Positions 8,484-18,742 of a stretch of DNA of 45,460 bases are shown here, in pieces. Location of the stretch: contig NZ_JAHLYP010000017.1 in assembly GCF_025127995.1 (NCBI RefSeq), forward strand, positions 1-45,460, written 5' to 3'. The position numbers were made by a program, and so were the translations under genes. Position 1 is the first letter of the stretch. The number at the start of each line of letters is the position of its first letter. The notes beneath the pieces were generated by a model. The model ran no database searches, was not told the DNA's origin, and worked only from the letters and a program-made list of their open reading frames with translations. The stretch comes from Synechococcus sp. CS-1332. Its GTDB lineage: Bacteria > Cyanobacteriota > Cyanobacteriia > PCC-6307 > Cyanobiaceae.

Positions 8484-10049
8484 ATGCCCGGTTCTGATCG
8501 CAGCGCCTTCCTCGCCCGGATCGCCGGTGGGGAAGCAGGTGCTGACTTGGCCGTCAATCTTCTGCCCCTCAAGAAGTGCTGGCCCGCCGACCTGGAGACG
8601 CCCCTGACCACCTGGCTGAAGGTGGGGGCGGGCAGCAGCCATGGCGTGCTGCTGGAGTCGGTGGAGGGGGGTGAGCAGCTGGGCCGCTGGAGCTACGTCG
8701 TCAGCGACCCGCTCTGGACCCTCACCTGCCGCGGCGACCGGGGCGAACGCTGCTGGCGGGATGGCCGCAGCGAACAGCTCCAGGGCAATCCCTTCAGCCT
8801 GCTGCGGGACGCCCTGGCGCCGTTGCGGCCCGGCCCGGTGGAGGGCCTGCCGAAGGTGGCCCAACTGTTCGGCTTCTGGGGCTACGAGCTGATCCAGTGG
8901 ATCGAGTCCAGCGTGCCGGTGCACGACGCCGCCGAGGGGGCTCCACCCGATGGCTGCTGGATGCTGGCCGACAGCCTGCTGGTGTTCGACCAGGTGAAGC
9001 GCCAGATCACGGCCGTGGCCTACGTGGATCTCTCGGGCGGAGCCGATCCCGGCGAGGCCTACGAGCGGGCAGAGGCGCGCATCGAGGCCCTCGAGGCCCG
9101 GATGCACGCCCCGTTGCCGTCGCACGTGAAACCGCTGGCCTGGCACGAGGCGAGTGGCACCGAGCTGGCCACCAGCAGCAACCGCAGCCAGGCCGACTTC
9201 GAAGCCGCCGTTGCCACGGCGGCCGAGCACATCGCCGCCGGCGACGTGTTCCAGCTGGTGCTGAGCCAGCGGCTGGAAACCCGGGTGAGCCACGATCCCT
9301 TCGAGCTTTACCGCAGCCTGCGGATGGTGAATCCCTCGCCCTACATGGCATTCTTCAACTTCGGCGACTGGCATCTGATCGGCTCCAGCCCCGAAGTGAT
9401 GGTGAAGGCGGAGCCCTGCGCCGAAGGGGTGAAGGCCTCCTTGCGGCCCATTGCCGGCACCCGCCCGCGCGGCGAGGATGCCCGGCGGGATGCGGCCCTG
9501 GCCGAGGAACTGCTGGCCGATCCCAAGGAGCGCGCCGAGCACGTGATGCTGGTCGACCTGGGCCGCAACGACTTGGGCCGGGTCTGCCGCGCCGGCACGG
9601 TGCAGGTCACCGAGCTGATGGTGATCGAGAAGTACTCCCACGTGATGCACATCGTCAGCGAGGTGGAAGGGCTGCTGACCGAGGATCACGACATCTGGGA
9701 CCTGCTGATGGCGTCCTTCCCGGCCGGCACGGTGAGCGGAGCGCCCAAGATCCGCGCCATGCAGCTGATCCATGCCCTCGAACCGGATGCCCGTGGGCCC
9801 TACTCGGGGGTCTATGGGGCCGTGGATCTGGCCGGGGCGCTAAACACGGCGATCACGATCCGCACCATGGTGGTGCGGCCCCACCCCGACGGCGGCTGGC
9901 GGGTGCAGGTCCAGGCCGGGGCAGGGATCGTGGCCGATTCCCGGCCGGAGGCGGAGTACGAGGAAACCCGCAACAAGGCGCGCGGGATGCTCAAGGCCCT
10001 CGCCTGCCTGGAGCCGGCCGGGGCCCGTGCGTCGGACGCCACGCCATGA
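8484..10049 (+). CDS. trpE: Anthranilate synthase component I
   Basis: A 521-residue enzyme that makes anthranilate from chorismate with ammonia supplied by TrpG (not in the window), the first step of tryptophan synthesis. The N-terminal domain has the LLESVEGG motif that binds tryptophan for feedback inhibition and the GRWSYV segment; the C-terminal chorismate-binding domain has GDVFQLVLSQRL, PIAGTRPRG, VDLGRNDLGRVC and FPAGTVSGAPKIRAM. ATG 8484 is preferred over the adjacent GTG 8481. The stop overlaps the gshA start (ATGA), and the gene begins 17 bases after the psaD terminator. Confidence 0.96.
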   Translation: MPGSDRSAFLARIAGGEAGADLAVNLLPLKKCWPADLETPLTTWLKVGAGSSHGVLLESVEGGEQLGRWSYVVSDPLWTLTCRGDRGERCWRDGRSEQLQGNPFSLLRDALAPLRPGPVEGLPKVAQLFGFWGYELIQWIESSVPVHDAAEGAPPDGCWMLADSLLVFDQVKRQITAVAYVDLSGGADPGEAYERAEARIEALEARMHAPLPSHVKPLAWHEASGTELATSSNRSQADFEAAVATAAEHIAAGDVFQLVLSQRLETRVSHDPFELYRSLRMVNPSPYMAFFNFGDWHLIGSSPEVMVKAEPCAEGVKASLRPIAGTRPRGEDARRDAALAEELLADPKERAEHVMLVDLGRNDLGRVCRAGTVQVTELMVIEKYSHVMHIVSEVEGLLTEDHDIWDLLMASFPAGTVSGAPKIRAMQLIHALEPDARGPYSGVYGAVDLAGALNTAITIRTMVVRPHPDGGWRVQVQAGAGIVADSRPEAEYEETRNKARGMLKALACLEPAGARASDATP

Positions 10050-11209
10050 GCGCTCCCCTGCTGCTCAAGGGCTTCGAAGTGGAGATGTACACCGGCCGGG
10101 CCGACGGCACGGTGGTGGGCTGCTCGGCCGAAGCGGCCGCCGCGCTGGCGGGCTTCATGACCGAACCAGATCTGCGCAACCTGGAGTACGTCACCCCACC
10201 CGAGGCCTCCTACACCGCCCAGCTGGAGCTGCTGCTGGAGCCGCGCCGTCGCCTGCGCCGCTGGCTCCAGCCCCGCCAGCTGACCCTGCTGCCGGGCAGC
10301 ACCCTGAGCCTGGGGGACAGCCACCGCTTCGAGCGCTCCGACCCCGAAAACCCTTACCACGCCTACATCGAAGCCACCTACGGCACCCGGGTCGTGACCG
10401 CCAGCGTCCACATCAACCTGGGGCTGACGGACATGGATGCCCTGTTCGCCGGCCTGCGCCTGTTGCGCTGCGAGGCGTCCCTGCTGCTGGCCCTCAGCGC
10501 CAGCTCCCCCTTCCTGGACGGGGTGGTCACCGGGGCCCACTCCCAGCGCTGGCTGCAGTTTCCGATCACCCCGCCCCAGGTGCCCCTGTTCCGCGACCAT
10601 GCCCACTACATCCACTGGATGGAGGAGCAACTGGCCGCCGGGGCGATGCGCAATGTGCGCCACCTGTGGACCTCGGTGCGCCCCAACGGTGACGACCGGC
10701 CCCATGGCCTCAACCGCCTGGAGATCCGCATCTGCGACCTGATTGATGACCCGCTGCTGCTGCTGGCGGTCACCGCCTTCACGGAACTGCGCCTGCAGCT
10801 GCTGCTTGGGGATCCCCAGGGCCAGGATCCACTGCTCGCCAGCCGGCTCGCCGCAGGCGAACTCGAAGCCATCGCCGATGCCAACGACCGGGCGGTGGCC
10901 CGCTCCAGCCTTGAGGCCCAGCTTGTGCACTGGCGCACCGGAGAGACGGTCGAAGCCCGCGTCTGGATCGCCGCCGAGCTGGAGACCATGGCACCGCTGG
11001 CGGCAGAGCTGGGGCTGGAGCGCTGGTTGGCGCCGCTCCATGAGCTGCTCAGCACGGGCAACCAGGCGATGCGTTGGCTCGCCCGTGAACGGCGCGGCGA
11101 AACGATCAGTGCGATCATCGGCAGCGAGGCCGTGGCTCTCGAGGCACGGGAGAAGGCCCTGGACGCATGGCTGGCAACAGAAGCCGCCCAGGTTCCTGGA
11201 GGATCATGA
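10046..11209 (+). CDS. gshA: Glutamate-cysteine ligase, cyanobacterial type
   Basis: A 387-residue protein starting at ATG 10046, four bases inside the end of trpE. It begins [13 protein letters not shown] and contains [37 protein letters not shown] and [12 protein letters not shown], the pattern of the cyanobacterial gshA family that ligates glutamate and cysteine with ATP, the rate-limiting step of glutathione synthesis. It shares little with the E. coli enzyme outside the ATP and substrate loops. The stop overlaps the ppc start (ATGA), so trpE-gshA-ppc are translationally coupled. The pathway link between the three is not obvious. Confidence 0.9.
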   Translation: MSAPLLLKGFEVEMYTGRADGTVVGCSAEAAAALAGFMTEPDLRNLEYVTPPEASYTAQLELLLEPRRRLRRWLQPRQLTLLPGSTLSLGDSHRFERSDPENPYHAYIEATYGTRVVTASVHINLGLTDMDALFAGLRLLRCEASLLLALSASSPFLDGVVTGAHSQRWLQFPITPPQVPLFRDHAHYIHWMEEQLAAGAMRNVRHLWTSVRPNGDDRPHGLNRLEIRICDLIDDPLLLLAVTAFTELRLQLLLGDPQGQDPLLASRLAAGELEAIADANDRAVARSSLEAQLVHWRTGETVEARVWIAAELETMAPLAAELGLERWLAPLHELLSTGNQAMRWLARERRGETISAIIGSEAVALEAREKALDAWLATEAAQVPGGS

Positions 11210-14200
11210 ACAGCACCCCCGCGTCCACCGCCCCCATGCGGCTCCACCTGACCGAACCATCGGTCGTTCCCGCCGAGGCCTCCCCCGGGGTGATCCGGCT
11301 GCTCACCGAGCGGCTCGAACTGGTGGAGGATCTCTGGCAGACGGTGCTGCGCAGCGAATGCCCCCCCGAGCAGGTGGAACGCCTGCTCAGGCTCAAGGAA
11401 CTGAGCGGTCCGGTGGCACCGGGTCTTGATCCGGAGGCCTCCTCCGCCGTCGACACCGACGGCATCGTGGCGCTGATCAAGGCGATGGATCTGGCCGAGG
11501 GCATCGCCGCGGCCCGGGCCTTTTCCCTGTACTTCCAGCTCGTCAACATCCTCGAGCAGCACATCGAGGAGGACAGCTACCTCGAAAGCATCAAACGGGC
11601 CCCCGCCCCCGCCAGCAACGACCCCTTCCTGCCGGCCCTGGCCAGCCAGAGCGATCCGGCCACCTTCCGCCAGCTGTTCGAGCGCCTACGGGCCCTGAAC
11701 GTGCCGCCGGGCCAGCTCGAGAACCTGCTGCGGGAGCTCGACATCCGGTTGGTGTTCACCGCCCACCCCACCGAGATCGTGCGCCACACCGTGCGGCACA
11801 AGCAGCGGCGGGTGGCGGCCTTGATCCAGAAGCTGCAGGTGAACGGCCAGGGCAATCCGGACGACAACGACAGGCTGCGCCAGCAGCTGGAGGAGGAGAT
11901 CCGGCTGTGGTGGCGCACCGATGAGCTGCACCAGTTCAAGCCGTCGGTGATCGACGAGGTGGACTATGCCTTGCACTACTTCCAGCAGGTGCTTTTCGAC
12001 GCCCTTCCCCAGCTGCGTCAGCGCATCCGCGCCGCCCTGGCGGCCAGCTACCCCGACGTGCAGCCCCCCCGGGACGCCTTCTGCACCTTCGGCTCCTGGG
12101 TGGGCTCCGACCGGGACGGCAACCCCTCGGTGACGCCGGATGTGACCTGGCGCACGGCCTGCTTCCAGCGGCAGATGATGCTCGCCCGCTACATCCAGGC
12201 GGTGTCGATCCTGCGCGACCAGCTCAGCATCTCGATGCAGTGGAGCCAGGTGAGCGCCGCCCTGCTGGAATCCCTGGAGATGGACCGGCTGCGCTTCCCG
12301 GAGATCTACGAGGAACGGGCCGCCCGCTACCGGCTCGAGCCCTACCGGCTCAAGCTGAGCTACACCCTCGAGCGGCTGCGGCTCACCCAGCAGCGCAACC
12401 AGCAGCTGGCCGAGGCGGGCTGGGAATCCCCCTGTGACGGCTCCTCCGGCCACGAAGCCGGCCTTACCAGCCTGATGGAGCCGGCCCCACCCCAGGAGCT
12501 CCACTACGCGTCAGTGGAGGAGTTCCGCACCGACCTGGAGCTGATCAAGGAAAGCCTCGATGCCACCGGCCTGAGCTGTGAAGCCCTGCAGGACCTGCTC
12601 AGCCAGGTGCACATCTTCGCCTTCTCCCTGGCCAGCCTGGACATCCGCCAGGAGAGCACCCGCCACAGCGACGCCATCGACGAACTCAGCCGTTACCTGC
12701 TGCTGCCTGTGCCCTACGGGGAGATGGACGAGGAGCAACGAGTGGAGTGGCTGCTGAACGAGCTCAAGACCCGCCGGCCCCTGTTGCCGCCCGCGGCCCG
12801 CTGGAGCGCCCCCACCGCCGAGACCTTCGCCGTGTTCCGGATGCTGCAGCGGCTGCAGCAGGAGTTCGGCCGGCGCATCTGCCGGACCTACGTGATCTCC
12901 ATGAGTCACACGGTGTCCGACCTGCTGGAGGTGGTGCTGCTGGCCAAGGAGGCGGGGCTGGTGGATCCGATGGCCCAGAAGTCGGCCCTGCTGGTGATCC
13001 CCCTGTTCGAGACGGTGGAAGACCTGCAGGGGGCCCCGGCGGTGATGGGACGCCTGTTCGCCGACCCCTTCTACCGCCAGCTGCTGATCAGCAACAGCGA
13101 CGGCGAGCAGCCCCTGCAGGAAGTGATGCTGGGCTACTCCGACAGCAACAAGGATTCCGGCTTCCTCTCCAGCAACTGGGAGATCCACCGGGCCCAGATC
13201 GCGCTGCAGTCGCTCGCCGATGCCCACGACGTCGCCCTGCGCATCTTCCACGGCCGGGGCGGCTCGGTGGGACGGGGTGGCGGCCCCGCCTACCAGGCGA
13301 TCCTGGCCCAGCCCAGCGGCACCCTCAAAGGTCGCATCAAGATCACCGAGCAGGGGGAGGTGCTGGCCTCCAAGTACTCCCTGCCCGAACTGGCCCTCTA
13401 CAACCTCGAGACGGTCACCACCGCCGTGCTGCAGAACAGCATGGTGAGCACCCCGGTGGACGACACCCCCACCTGGAACGTGCTGATGGAGCGGCTCGCG
13501 GCCCGCTCCCGCGACCACTACCGGGCCCTGGTGCACGACAACCCCGACCTGGTGGCCTTCTTCCAGCAGGTGACACCGATCGAGGAGATCAGCAAGCTGC
13601 AGATCTCCAGCCGGCCGGCACGGCGGAAGAGCGGCGCCAAGGATCTCTCCAGCCTGCGGGCCATCCCGTGGGTGTTCGGCTGGACCCAGAGCCGCTTCCT
13701 GCTGCCCAGCTGGTATGGGGTGGGCACGGCCCTCCAGGCCGAACTCGATGCCGACGGTGAGCAGATGGAGCTGCTGCAGTTGCTCTACCAACGCTGGCCG
13801 TTCTTCCGCATGCTGATCTCCAAGGTGGAGATGACCCTCTCCAAGGTCGACCTGGAGCTGGCCGGCCATTACGTCACCTCCCTGGGCCGTCCCCAGAACA
13901 AGGTGGTGTTCGAGCAGATCTTCGCGTCGATCGCCAGCGAGTTCGCCCTCACCCATGCCCTGGTGCTGCGCATCAGCAACCACAGCCGGCTCCTCGACGG
14001 CGACCCGGCCCTGCAGCTGTCGGTTGACCTGCGCAACCGCACCATCATCCCCCTGGGCTACCTGCAGGTGGCACTGCTGCGCCGGCTGCGGGAGCAGAAG
14101 CGGCAACCGCCGATGAGCGAGGGGCCGAGCGAAGGGCCGGGCGGCTCTGGCGACGGCCGCACCTACAGCCGCAGCGAACTGTTGCGCGGCGCTTTGCTTA

Positions 14201-14241
14201 CCATCAACGGCATCGCCGCAGGCATGCGCAACACGGGCTGA
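11206..14241 (+). CDS. ppc: Phosphoenolpyruvate carboxylase
   Basis: About 1011 residues from ATG 11206 ([13 protein letters not shown]); this start overlaps the gshA stop and is preferred to the in-frame ATG 11167. The enzyme carboxylates PEP with bicarbonate to oxaloacetate, filling the cyanobacterial TCA branch. Catalytic landmarks: [13 protein letters not shown] (catalytic His), [43 protein letters not shown], and the invariant C-terminal MRNTG. A low-complexity insert ([16 protein letters not shown]) precedes the last helix. No plant-type N-terminal phosphorylation motif is seen. Confidence 0.98.
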   Translation: MNSTPASTAPMRLHLTEPSVVPAEASPGVIRLLTERLELVEDLWQTVLRSECPPEQVERLLRLKELSGPVAPGLDPEASSAVDTDGIVALIKAMDLAEGIAAARAFSLYFQLVNILEQHIEEDSYLESIKRAPAPASNDPFLPALASQSDPATFRQLFERLRALNVPPGQLENLLRELDIRLVFTAHPTEIVRHTVRHKQRRVAALIQKLQVNGQGNPDDNDRLRQQLEEEIRLWWRTDELHQFKPSVIDEVDYALHYFQQVLFDALPQLRQRIRAALAASYPDVQPPRDAFCTFGSWVGSDRDGNPSVTPDVTWRTACFQRQMMLARYIQAVSILRDQLSISMQWSQVSAALLESLEMDRLRFPEIYEERAARYRLEPYRLKLSYTLERLRLTQQRNQQLAEAGWESPCDGSSGHEAGLTSLMEPAPPQELHYASVEEFRTDLELIKESLDATGLSCEALQDLLSQVHIFAFSLASLDIRQESTRHSDAIDELSRYLLLPVPYGEMDEEQRVEWLLNELKTRRPLLPPAARWSAPTAETFAVFRMLQRLQQEFGRRICRTYVISMSHTVSDLLEVVLLAKEAGLVDPMAQKSALLVIPLFETVEDLQGAPAVMGRLFADPFYRQLLISNSDGEQPLQEVMLGYSDSNKDSGFLSSNWEIHRAQIALQSLADAHDVALRIFHGRGGSVGRGGGPAYQAILAQPSGTLKGRIKITEQGEVLASKYSLPELALYNLETVTTAVLQNSMVSTPVDDTPTWNVLMERLAARSRDHYRALVHDNPDLVAFFQQVTPIEEISKLQISSRPARRKSGAKDLSSLRAIPWVFGWTQSRFLLPSWYGVGTALQAELDADGEQMELLQLLYQRWPFFRMLISKVEMTLSKVDLELAGHYVTSLGRPQNKVVFEQIFASIASEFALTHALVLRISNHSRLLDGDPALQLSVDLRNRTIIPLGYLQVALLRRLREQKRQPPMSEGPSEGPGGSGDGRTYSRSELLRGALLTINGIAAGMRNTG

Positions 14242-14257
14242 TCCCCTGAACTCTCTG

Positions 14258-14728
14258 TTGATCCCCTTCCGCAGCCAGCCCCCCACCCCACGCCTGCGGG
14301 AGGGCTATGCGCTGCTGCATCAGCACGACCCCGAACCGTCCGGCCTCAACCGCCTGCTGGAGGCCTGCGGCGATGGCCCCCGCAGCACCGAACGCTGGCA
14401 GAGGGTGCTGGCGCGCAGCGCCTGGCATCTGGTGGTGCTCAACCCCGGGGGCCAGCTGGTGGGCTTCGTGCGCGCCACCAGTGACCAGGCCCTCAACGCC
14501 AACCTCTGGGACCTGGTGGCCGATCCGGCCGACCCCTGCCGGGACGAGGTGATCGGGTCCCTGGTGCAGGCCGCCCTGGCCCGCCTGCGGCGGGAACTGA
14601 GCGGCTGCAGCATCTCCCTTTCTGCCCCGCCCGAAGCCCTTGAGGCCCTCACCCGGGCGGGGTTCGTGGTGGATCCCGGCGGCATCCGGGCCATGGGCCT
14701 GGACCTTCGGCCCGACGCCAACGGGTGA
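14258..14728 (+). CDS. GNAT-family acetyltransferase-like protein
   Basis: About 156 residues starting at TTG 14258, 16 bases after ppc; no ATG or GTG is available in frame near the beginning. The core WHLVVLNPGGQLVGFVRATSD, then NLWDLVADPADPCRDEVIGSLV and ALEALTRAGFVVDPGG follow the beta-strand/helix order of GNAT domains (recognition of acetyl-CoA lies around the RDEVIGSLVQ helix start). Substrate unknown. The usual RxxGxG/A loop is degenerate (PCRDEVIGS), so activity is uncertain. Possibly the last gene of the trpE-gshA-ppc transcript. Confidence 0.6.
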   Translation: MIPFRSQPPTPRLREGYALLHQHDPEPSGLNRLLEACGDGPRSTERWQRVLARSAWHLVVLNPGGQLVGFVRATSDQALNANLWDLVADPADPCRDEVIGSLVQAALARLRRELSGCSISLSAPPEALEALTRAGFVVDPGGIRAMGLDLRPDANG

Positions 14729-14751
14729 AGGAGACCTTTGGGCGGGGCTGA

Positions 14752-14825
14752 CGAGCATGGAGGGACTCGAACCCCCGACATTCAGAACCGGAATCTGACG
14801 CTCTATCCAACTGAGCTACATGCCC
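14752..14825 (-). tRNA. tRNA-Arg (anticodon CCG)
   Basis: Read on the minus strand the 74 bases fold as a full cloverleaf: acceptor GGGCATG pairs with CATGCTC (one G-U pair), D-arm AGCTCAGTTGGATAGAGC, anticodon stem TCAGA/TCTGA with loop TTCCGGT giving anticodon CCG, and T-arm GGGGG-TTCGAGT-CCCTC. Discriminator base is G; CCA is not encoded. It decodes CGG arginine codons, frequent in this GC-rich DNA. It lies between the convergent acetyltransferase gene and the divergent recF. Confidence 0.95.
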
Positions 14826-14899
14826 TGCCACGGCGGTAGGGGCCCCACAGGACCCCCGCCTCCGATGGCGGTACCTTAGCGGCTGATCGCCCCAGAACC

Positions 14900-16006
14900 A
14901 TCCGGCTGCACCGCCTGGACCTCCGGTATTTCCGCAACATCGACGGCCTGCAGCTGACGCTGGAGGCGCCCCGCCTGCTCGTCATCGGCAGCAATGGCCA
15001 GGGAAAGTCGAACCTGCTGGAAGGGGTGGAACTGCTCACCAGCCTGCGCTCGCACCGCTGCAGCGTCGACCGGGACCTGATCAGCCACGGCCACCCCTGC
15101 AGCCGCCTGGGCGCCCTCACCGACGAGGCCGACAGCCTGCAGCTGGAGCTGCGCCGCAGTGGTGGCCGCCAGGCGTTCCGCAACGGCAAACGGCTCGAAC
15201 GGCAGCTCGACCTGATCGGCCCCCTCCGCTGCGTCGGCTTCAGCGCCCTCGACCTCGACCTGGTGCGGGGGGAGCCCGCCCTGCGGCGCCAGTGGCTGGA
15301 CCGGGTGGTGCTGCAGCTCGAACCGGTCTACGGCGCCTTGCTGAGCCGCTATGGACGCCTGCTGCGGCAGCGCAGCCAGCTGCTGCGCCGGGGACTGGCG
15401 GCGGGTCAGCGGCAGGAGCTGCTGGATGCCTTCGATCAGCAGATGGCCCTGGTCGGCGCCCGCCTGCACCGGCGGCGCCAGCGGGCCCTGCGGCGCCTGG
15501 AGCCGCTGGCGGTGGCCTGGCAGCAGCGCATCGGCGGGGCCGCCGAACCCCTCCAGCTCGCGTACATCAGCGGCACCCTGTTGGCCGACGCCAGCGACGA
15601 GGAGGGACCCTGGCGGGAGGCCTTGGCGGAACAGCTGCGCCAGCAGCGGACCGAGGAGGAACGGCTGGGCCAGTGCCAGGTGGGTCCCCACCGGGACGAG
15701 GTGGCGCTGCTGATCGGCGGCCAGGCCGCGCGGCGCTACGGCTCCGCCGGCCAGCAGCGCACCCTGGTGCTGGCCCTGAAGCTGGGGGAGCTGGACCTGG
15801 TGGGCCAGGTGGTGGGTCAGCCACCGCTGCTGCTGCTCGACGACGTGCTGGCCGAGCTTGACCCGGGGCGCCAACAACTATTGCTGGAGGCGGTGGGTGA
15901 CGGCCACCAGTGCCTGGTGAGTGCCACCCATCTGGAGGCCTTCAGCAACGGCTGGCGGGCCCAGAGCCAGGTGGTGGAACTGCACGGCGGCGCCCTGGTG
16001 GTCTGA
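14900..16006 (+). CDS. recF: DNA replication and repair protein RecF
   Basis: An SMC-like ATPase that loads RecA at single-strand gaps with RecO and RecR. The frame shows the RecF N-terminus [14 protein letters not shown], Walker [14 protein letters not shown], signature [18 protein letters not shown] and Walker [13 protein letters not shown]. About 368 residues from the ATC at 14900, normal for RecF. The oddity is the start: between the in-frame stop at 14837 and the GTG at 15026 there is no ATG, GTG or TTG, and 15026 lies after Walker A, so it would give a dead protein. Initiation at ATC 14900 or CTG 14906 is inferred. Confidence 0.88.
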   Translation: MRLHRLDLRYFRNIDGLQLTLEAPRLLVIGSNGQGKSNLLEGVELLTSLRSHRCSVDRDLISHGHPCSRLGALTDEADSLQLELRRSGGRQAFRNGKRLERQLDLIGPLRCVGFSALDLDLVRGEPALRRQWLDRVVLQLEPVYGALLSRYGRLLRQRSQLLRRGLAAGQRQELLDAFDQQMALVGARLHRRRQRALRRLEPLAVAWQQRIGGAAEPLQLAYISGTLLADASDEEGPWREALAEQLRQQRTEEERLGQCQVGPHRDEVALLIGGQAARRYGSAGQQRTLVLALKLGELDLVGQVVGQPPLLLLDDVLAELDPGRQQLLLEAVGDGHQCLVSATHLEAFSNGWRAQSQVVELHGGALVV

Positions 16007-16094
16007 GGCCCGATCTCCCTGTCGCCGCAGGCGACCTGGCGAACCACTGATCCGCGCTCTGGCGCGTATGGTGAGATCTGTTTGATCGGATTCG

Positions 16095-16589
16095 ATGAAC
16101 CAAACCCTTTCCAGCCTGCATCCCAACCCGGGATGGAAGCCCGCCGCCTCCCCCATCCACGCCATTGCACGCCCCGTCTCCCCTCCAGGCGACACCACCG
16201 ACGCAGTAGGGAAACACTGCATCCTCGAGCTCTACGACTGCGATTGCGCAAGGCTCGACGACGAAGCTTTCCTCAGGGACACCATCACGACAGCAGCCAA
16301 ACGCGCTGGTGCCACCCTGCTCAACCTGATCACCCACCGCTTCGAACCCCAGGGCGTCACGGGCCTGGCGTTGCTGGCGGAGTCCCACATCTCCATTCAC
16401 ACCTGGCCCGAATCGGGCTATGCGGCCGTGGATGTCTTCACCTGCGGTGACCACACCATGCCTGAGAGGGCCTGTCAGGTCCTTTGGGAGGAGCTGGGAT
16501 CCGGCCGGCACAAGCTCACCAGCTTCCGCCGCGAAACACCCGAGGCCCTGATCGACAGCCAGAGGGAGCCCCACCTCGCCAGCGCCTGA
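16095..16589 (+). CDS. speD: S-adenosylmethionine decarboxylase proenzyme
   Basis: Supplies decarboxylated SAM for spermidine synthesis. The prokaryotic SpeD core begins [12 protein letters not shown] and contains the self-cleavage site [16 protein letters not shown], where the chain cuts before Ser100 to make the pyruvoyl cofactor, and VDVFTCGDH with the catalytic Cys117. The total of 164 residues is about 40 longer than the usual bacterial type; the extra N-terminal 39 residues from ATG 16095 are Pro/Ser-rich and without similarity I recognise. No other normal start lies between. The next gene converges on it after 31 bases. Confidence 0.93.
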   Translation: MNQTLSSLHPNPGWKPAASPIHAIARPVSPPGDTTDAVGKHCILELYDCDCARLDDEAFLRDTITTAAKRAGATLLNLITHRFEPQGVTGLALLAESHISIHTWPESGYAAVDVFTCGDHTMPERACQVLWEELGSGRHKLTSFRRETPEALIDSQREPHLASA

Positions 16590-16620
16590 GCCCAAGGCCA
16601 GGGGCACGTCTGGGTGTCGG

Positions 16621-17493
16621 TCAGTCCCGATGCACCCCCAGGGAGCGGTTCAGCTTGCCGCTCACCAGACCCTCCAGATCGAGGGCCACGGCGGTGAAGC
16701 CCAGGTCCCTGAAGGCCTCCACCAGCTGGGGGCGCAGCTCACCTTGGGACAGAGACTTCAGCGCCGCCGGCAAGCCGGCGGCAGGGATTTCAATGCGCGC
16801 CGTCTCCCCCTGGCTGCGGACCCGCAGTTCGGCGAAGCCACGTTGGCGTAACCAGTCCTCGGCGGCGGCCACCCTGGTCAGCCGGGGGGCATCGATCGGC
16901 TCGCCGTAGGGGAAACGGGAGGCCAGGCAGGGCTGGGCCGGTTTGTCCCACCAGGGCAGGCCCAGGGCACGGGAGAGCTGGCGCACCCCCGCCTTGTCGA
17001 GGCCGGCCTCGGCCAGGGGCGAGCGCACGCCGAATTCGCGAGCGGCACGGATGCCGGGCCGGTGGTCGCCCAGGTCATCGAGGTTGACCCCGTCCAGCAC
17101 CTGGGCCCCCTCGGCGGCGGCAGCGATCGGGGCCAGCAGGCGATGCAGCTCCCGCTTGCAGGCGTAGCAACGGTCCTCCGGGTTGCTGGCATAGGTGGGA
17201 TCCGCCAGCTCTGCGGTGGGCAGCTCACGGTGGCGCAAGCCCAGCCAGCGGGCCTGGTCGCTGGCCTCCCGGCGCAGGTGGGGCGCCAGGGCCGGCGAAA
17301 CTCCGGTGACCGCCAGGGCCCTTTCCCCCAGCCGGTCGTCGGCCAGGGCGGCCACCAGGGCGCTGTCGACACCGCCGGAGTAGGCCACCACCACCCGGTC
17401 AAAGCCGTCGAGCTGCCGGCACAACGCCACCATGCCCCGCTCCAGGGGAGCGGGCAGGGCTTCGAGCAGGTGGAGGCGGCCGGGTGTGGGCAT
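16621..17493 (-). CDS. larE: LarE-type ATP-dependent sacrificial sulfur transferase
   Basis: A 290-residue PP-loop protein: SGGVDS at residues 39-44 binds ATP, DRCYACKRELH lies near 108-116, and PCLASRFPYG near 188-197 contains the cysteine (C189) equivalent to the one that gives up its sulfur in LarE. LarE adenylates and thiolates the pincer-nickel cofactor precursor used by lactate racemase. larB and larC are not in the window, so the substrate here is open. The start is ATG 17493; the frame stays open far upstream (to 18819) but that part is antisense to the adenosyltransferase gene. Divergent spacing to 17545 is 51 bases. Confidence 0.88.
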   Translation of the reverse strand: MPTPGRLHLLEALPAPLERGMVALCRQLDGFDRVVVAYSGGVDSALVAALADDRLGERALAVTGVSPALAPHLRREASDQARWLGLRHRELPTAELADPTYASNPEDRCYACKRELHRLLAPIAAAAEGAQVLDGVNLDDLGDHRPGIRAAREFGVRSPLAEAGLDKAGVRQLSRALGLPWWDKPAQPCLASRFPYGEPIDAPRLTRVAAAEDWLRQRGFAELRVRSQGETARIEIPAAGLPAALKSLSQGELRPQLVEAFRDLGFTAVALDLEGLVSGKLNRSLGVHRD

Positions 17494-17544
17494 GGCGTAG
17501 ATCCTGGCAAGTCTGGGTAGCATCCGGACCGGAACCACCCACCC

Positions 17545-18708
17545 ATGACCCCCGCCGCCCGCAGCACCCAGACCCCGCAACGCGGCACCGGGCGGGGCAT
17601 CGGCATCCGCACCGCCGCCGGCAGCGACGAGCGGGCCCACGGCCAGCTGCACGTCTACGACGGAGAAGGCAAGGGCAAGAGCCAGGCGGCCCTCGGGGTG
17701 GTGCTGCGCACCATCGGGCTGGGCATCTGCGAGCAGAAGCGCACCCGGGTGCTGCTGCTGCGGTTTCTCAAGGGCCCCGGCCGCGCCTACGACGAGGACA
17801 GCGCCATCGAGGCCCTGCAGCAGGGCTTCCCCCACCTGATCGACCAGGTGCGCACCGGCCGGGGCGACCACTTCAGCGCCGCGGAGGCCACCCGCTTCGA
17901 CCACCAGGAGGCCCAGCGGGGCTGGGACATCGCCAAGGGGGCGATCGCCAGCAACCTCTATTCGGTGGTGGTGCTCGACGAGCTCAACCCCGTGCTCGAC
18001 CTGGGCCTGCTCGACACCGAAGAGGTGGTGCGGACCCTGGCCACCAAGCCGGCGGGCATGGAAATGATCTGCACCGGCCGGGGCGCGCCGCGTCAGCTGG
18101 TGCAGCTGGCCGATCTGCACTCGGAGATGCGGGCCCACAGCGGGCCCCAGCAGGGGCTCGAAGGCCTCGAGATCTACACCGGCGAGGGCAAGGGCAAATC
18201 CACGAGCGCCCTGGGCAAGGGCCTGCAGGCCATCGGCCGGGGCATCAGCCAGGACAAGAGCCACCGGGTACTGATCCTGCAGTGGCTCAAGGGCGGGGCG
18301 GGCTACACCGAGGACGCGGCGATCGCCGCCCTGCGCGAGAGCTACCCCCATCTGGTGGATCACCTGCGCTCGGGCCGCGATGCGATCGTCTGGCGCGGCC
18401 AGCAGCAGCCCATCGACTACGTGGAGGCGGAACGGGCCTGGGAGATCGCCCGGGCCGCGATCGCCAGCGGCCTCTACAAGACCGTGATCCTGGACGAACT
18501 CAACCCCACGGTGGATCTGGAACTGCTGCCGGTGGAACCGATTGTCCAGACCCTGCTGCGCAAGCCCACCGAAACCGAGGTGATCATCACGGGGCGCTGC
18601 AAGAGCCGGCCGGCCTACTTCGATCTGGCCAGCGTCCACTCCGAGATGGTGTGCCACAAGCACTACGCCGAGCGGGGCGTGGATCTCAAGCGCGGCGTCG
18701 ACTACTGA
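17545..18708 (+). CDS. Tandem two-domain cob(I)yrinic acid a,c-diamide adenosyltransferase (CobO/BtuR type)
   Basis: A 387-residue protein formed by two copies of the about 180-residue BtuR/CobO P-loop domain. Copy 1 has HVYDGEGKGKSQAALG and VVVLDELNPVLDLGLL; copy 2 has EIYTGEGKGKSTSALGKG and TVILDELNPTVDLELL. Both keep Walker A, the DELN motif and a TGR segment (MICTGRGAP, IITGRCKSRP). The enzyme moves adenosyl from ATP to the cobalt of cobalamin or its precursor. The single-domain enzyme is a homodimer, so the fused form may be a built-in pseudo-dimer. Both ATP sites look intact; copy 1 starts with KS-QAAL where copy 2 has the standard KST. Confidence 0.88.
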   Translation: MTPAARSTQTPQRGTGRGIGIRTAAGSDERAHGQLHVYDGEGKGKSQAALGVVLRTIGLGICEQKRTRVLLLRFLKGPGRAYDEDSAIEALQQGFPHLIDQVRTGRGDHFSAAEATRFDHQEAQRGWDIAKGAIASNLYSVVVLDELNPVLDLGLLDTEEVVRTLATKPAGMEMICTGRGAPRQLVQLADLHSEMRAHSGPQQGLEGLEIYTGEGKGKSTSALGKGLQAIGRGISQDKSHRVLILQWLKGGAGYTEDAAIAALRESYPHLVDHLRSGRDAIVWRGQQQPIDYVEAERAWEIARAAIASGLYKTVILDELNPTVDLELLPVEPIVQTLLRKPTETEVIITGRCKSRPAYFDLASVHSEMVCHKHYAERGVDLKRGVDY

Positions 18709-18742
18709 ACCAGAGGCTGCTGAAGCGGCGGGCCTTGGGGCC

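Noticed and set aside
8897-11209. 770-residue frame containing gshA
   Set aside because: The first 380 residues are out-of-frame trpE; gshA has a good ATG at 10046 with an ATGA overlap.
12511-14286. 591-residue minus-strand open frame
   Set aside because: Antisense shadow of ppc, low-complexity, no motif.
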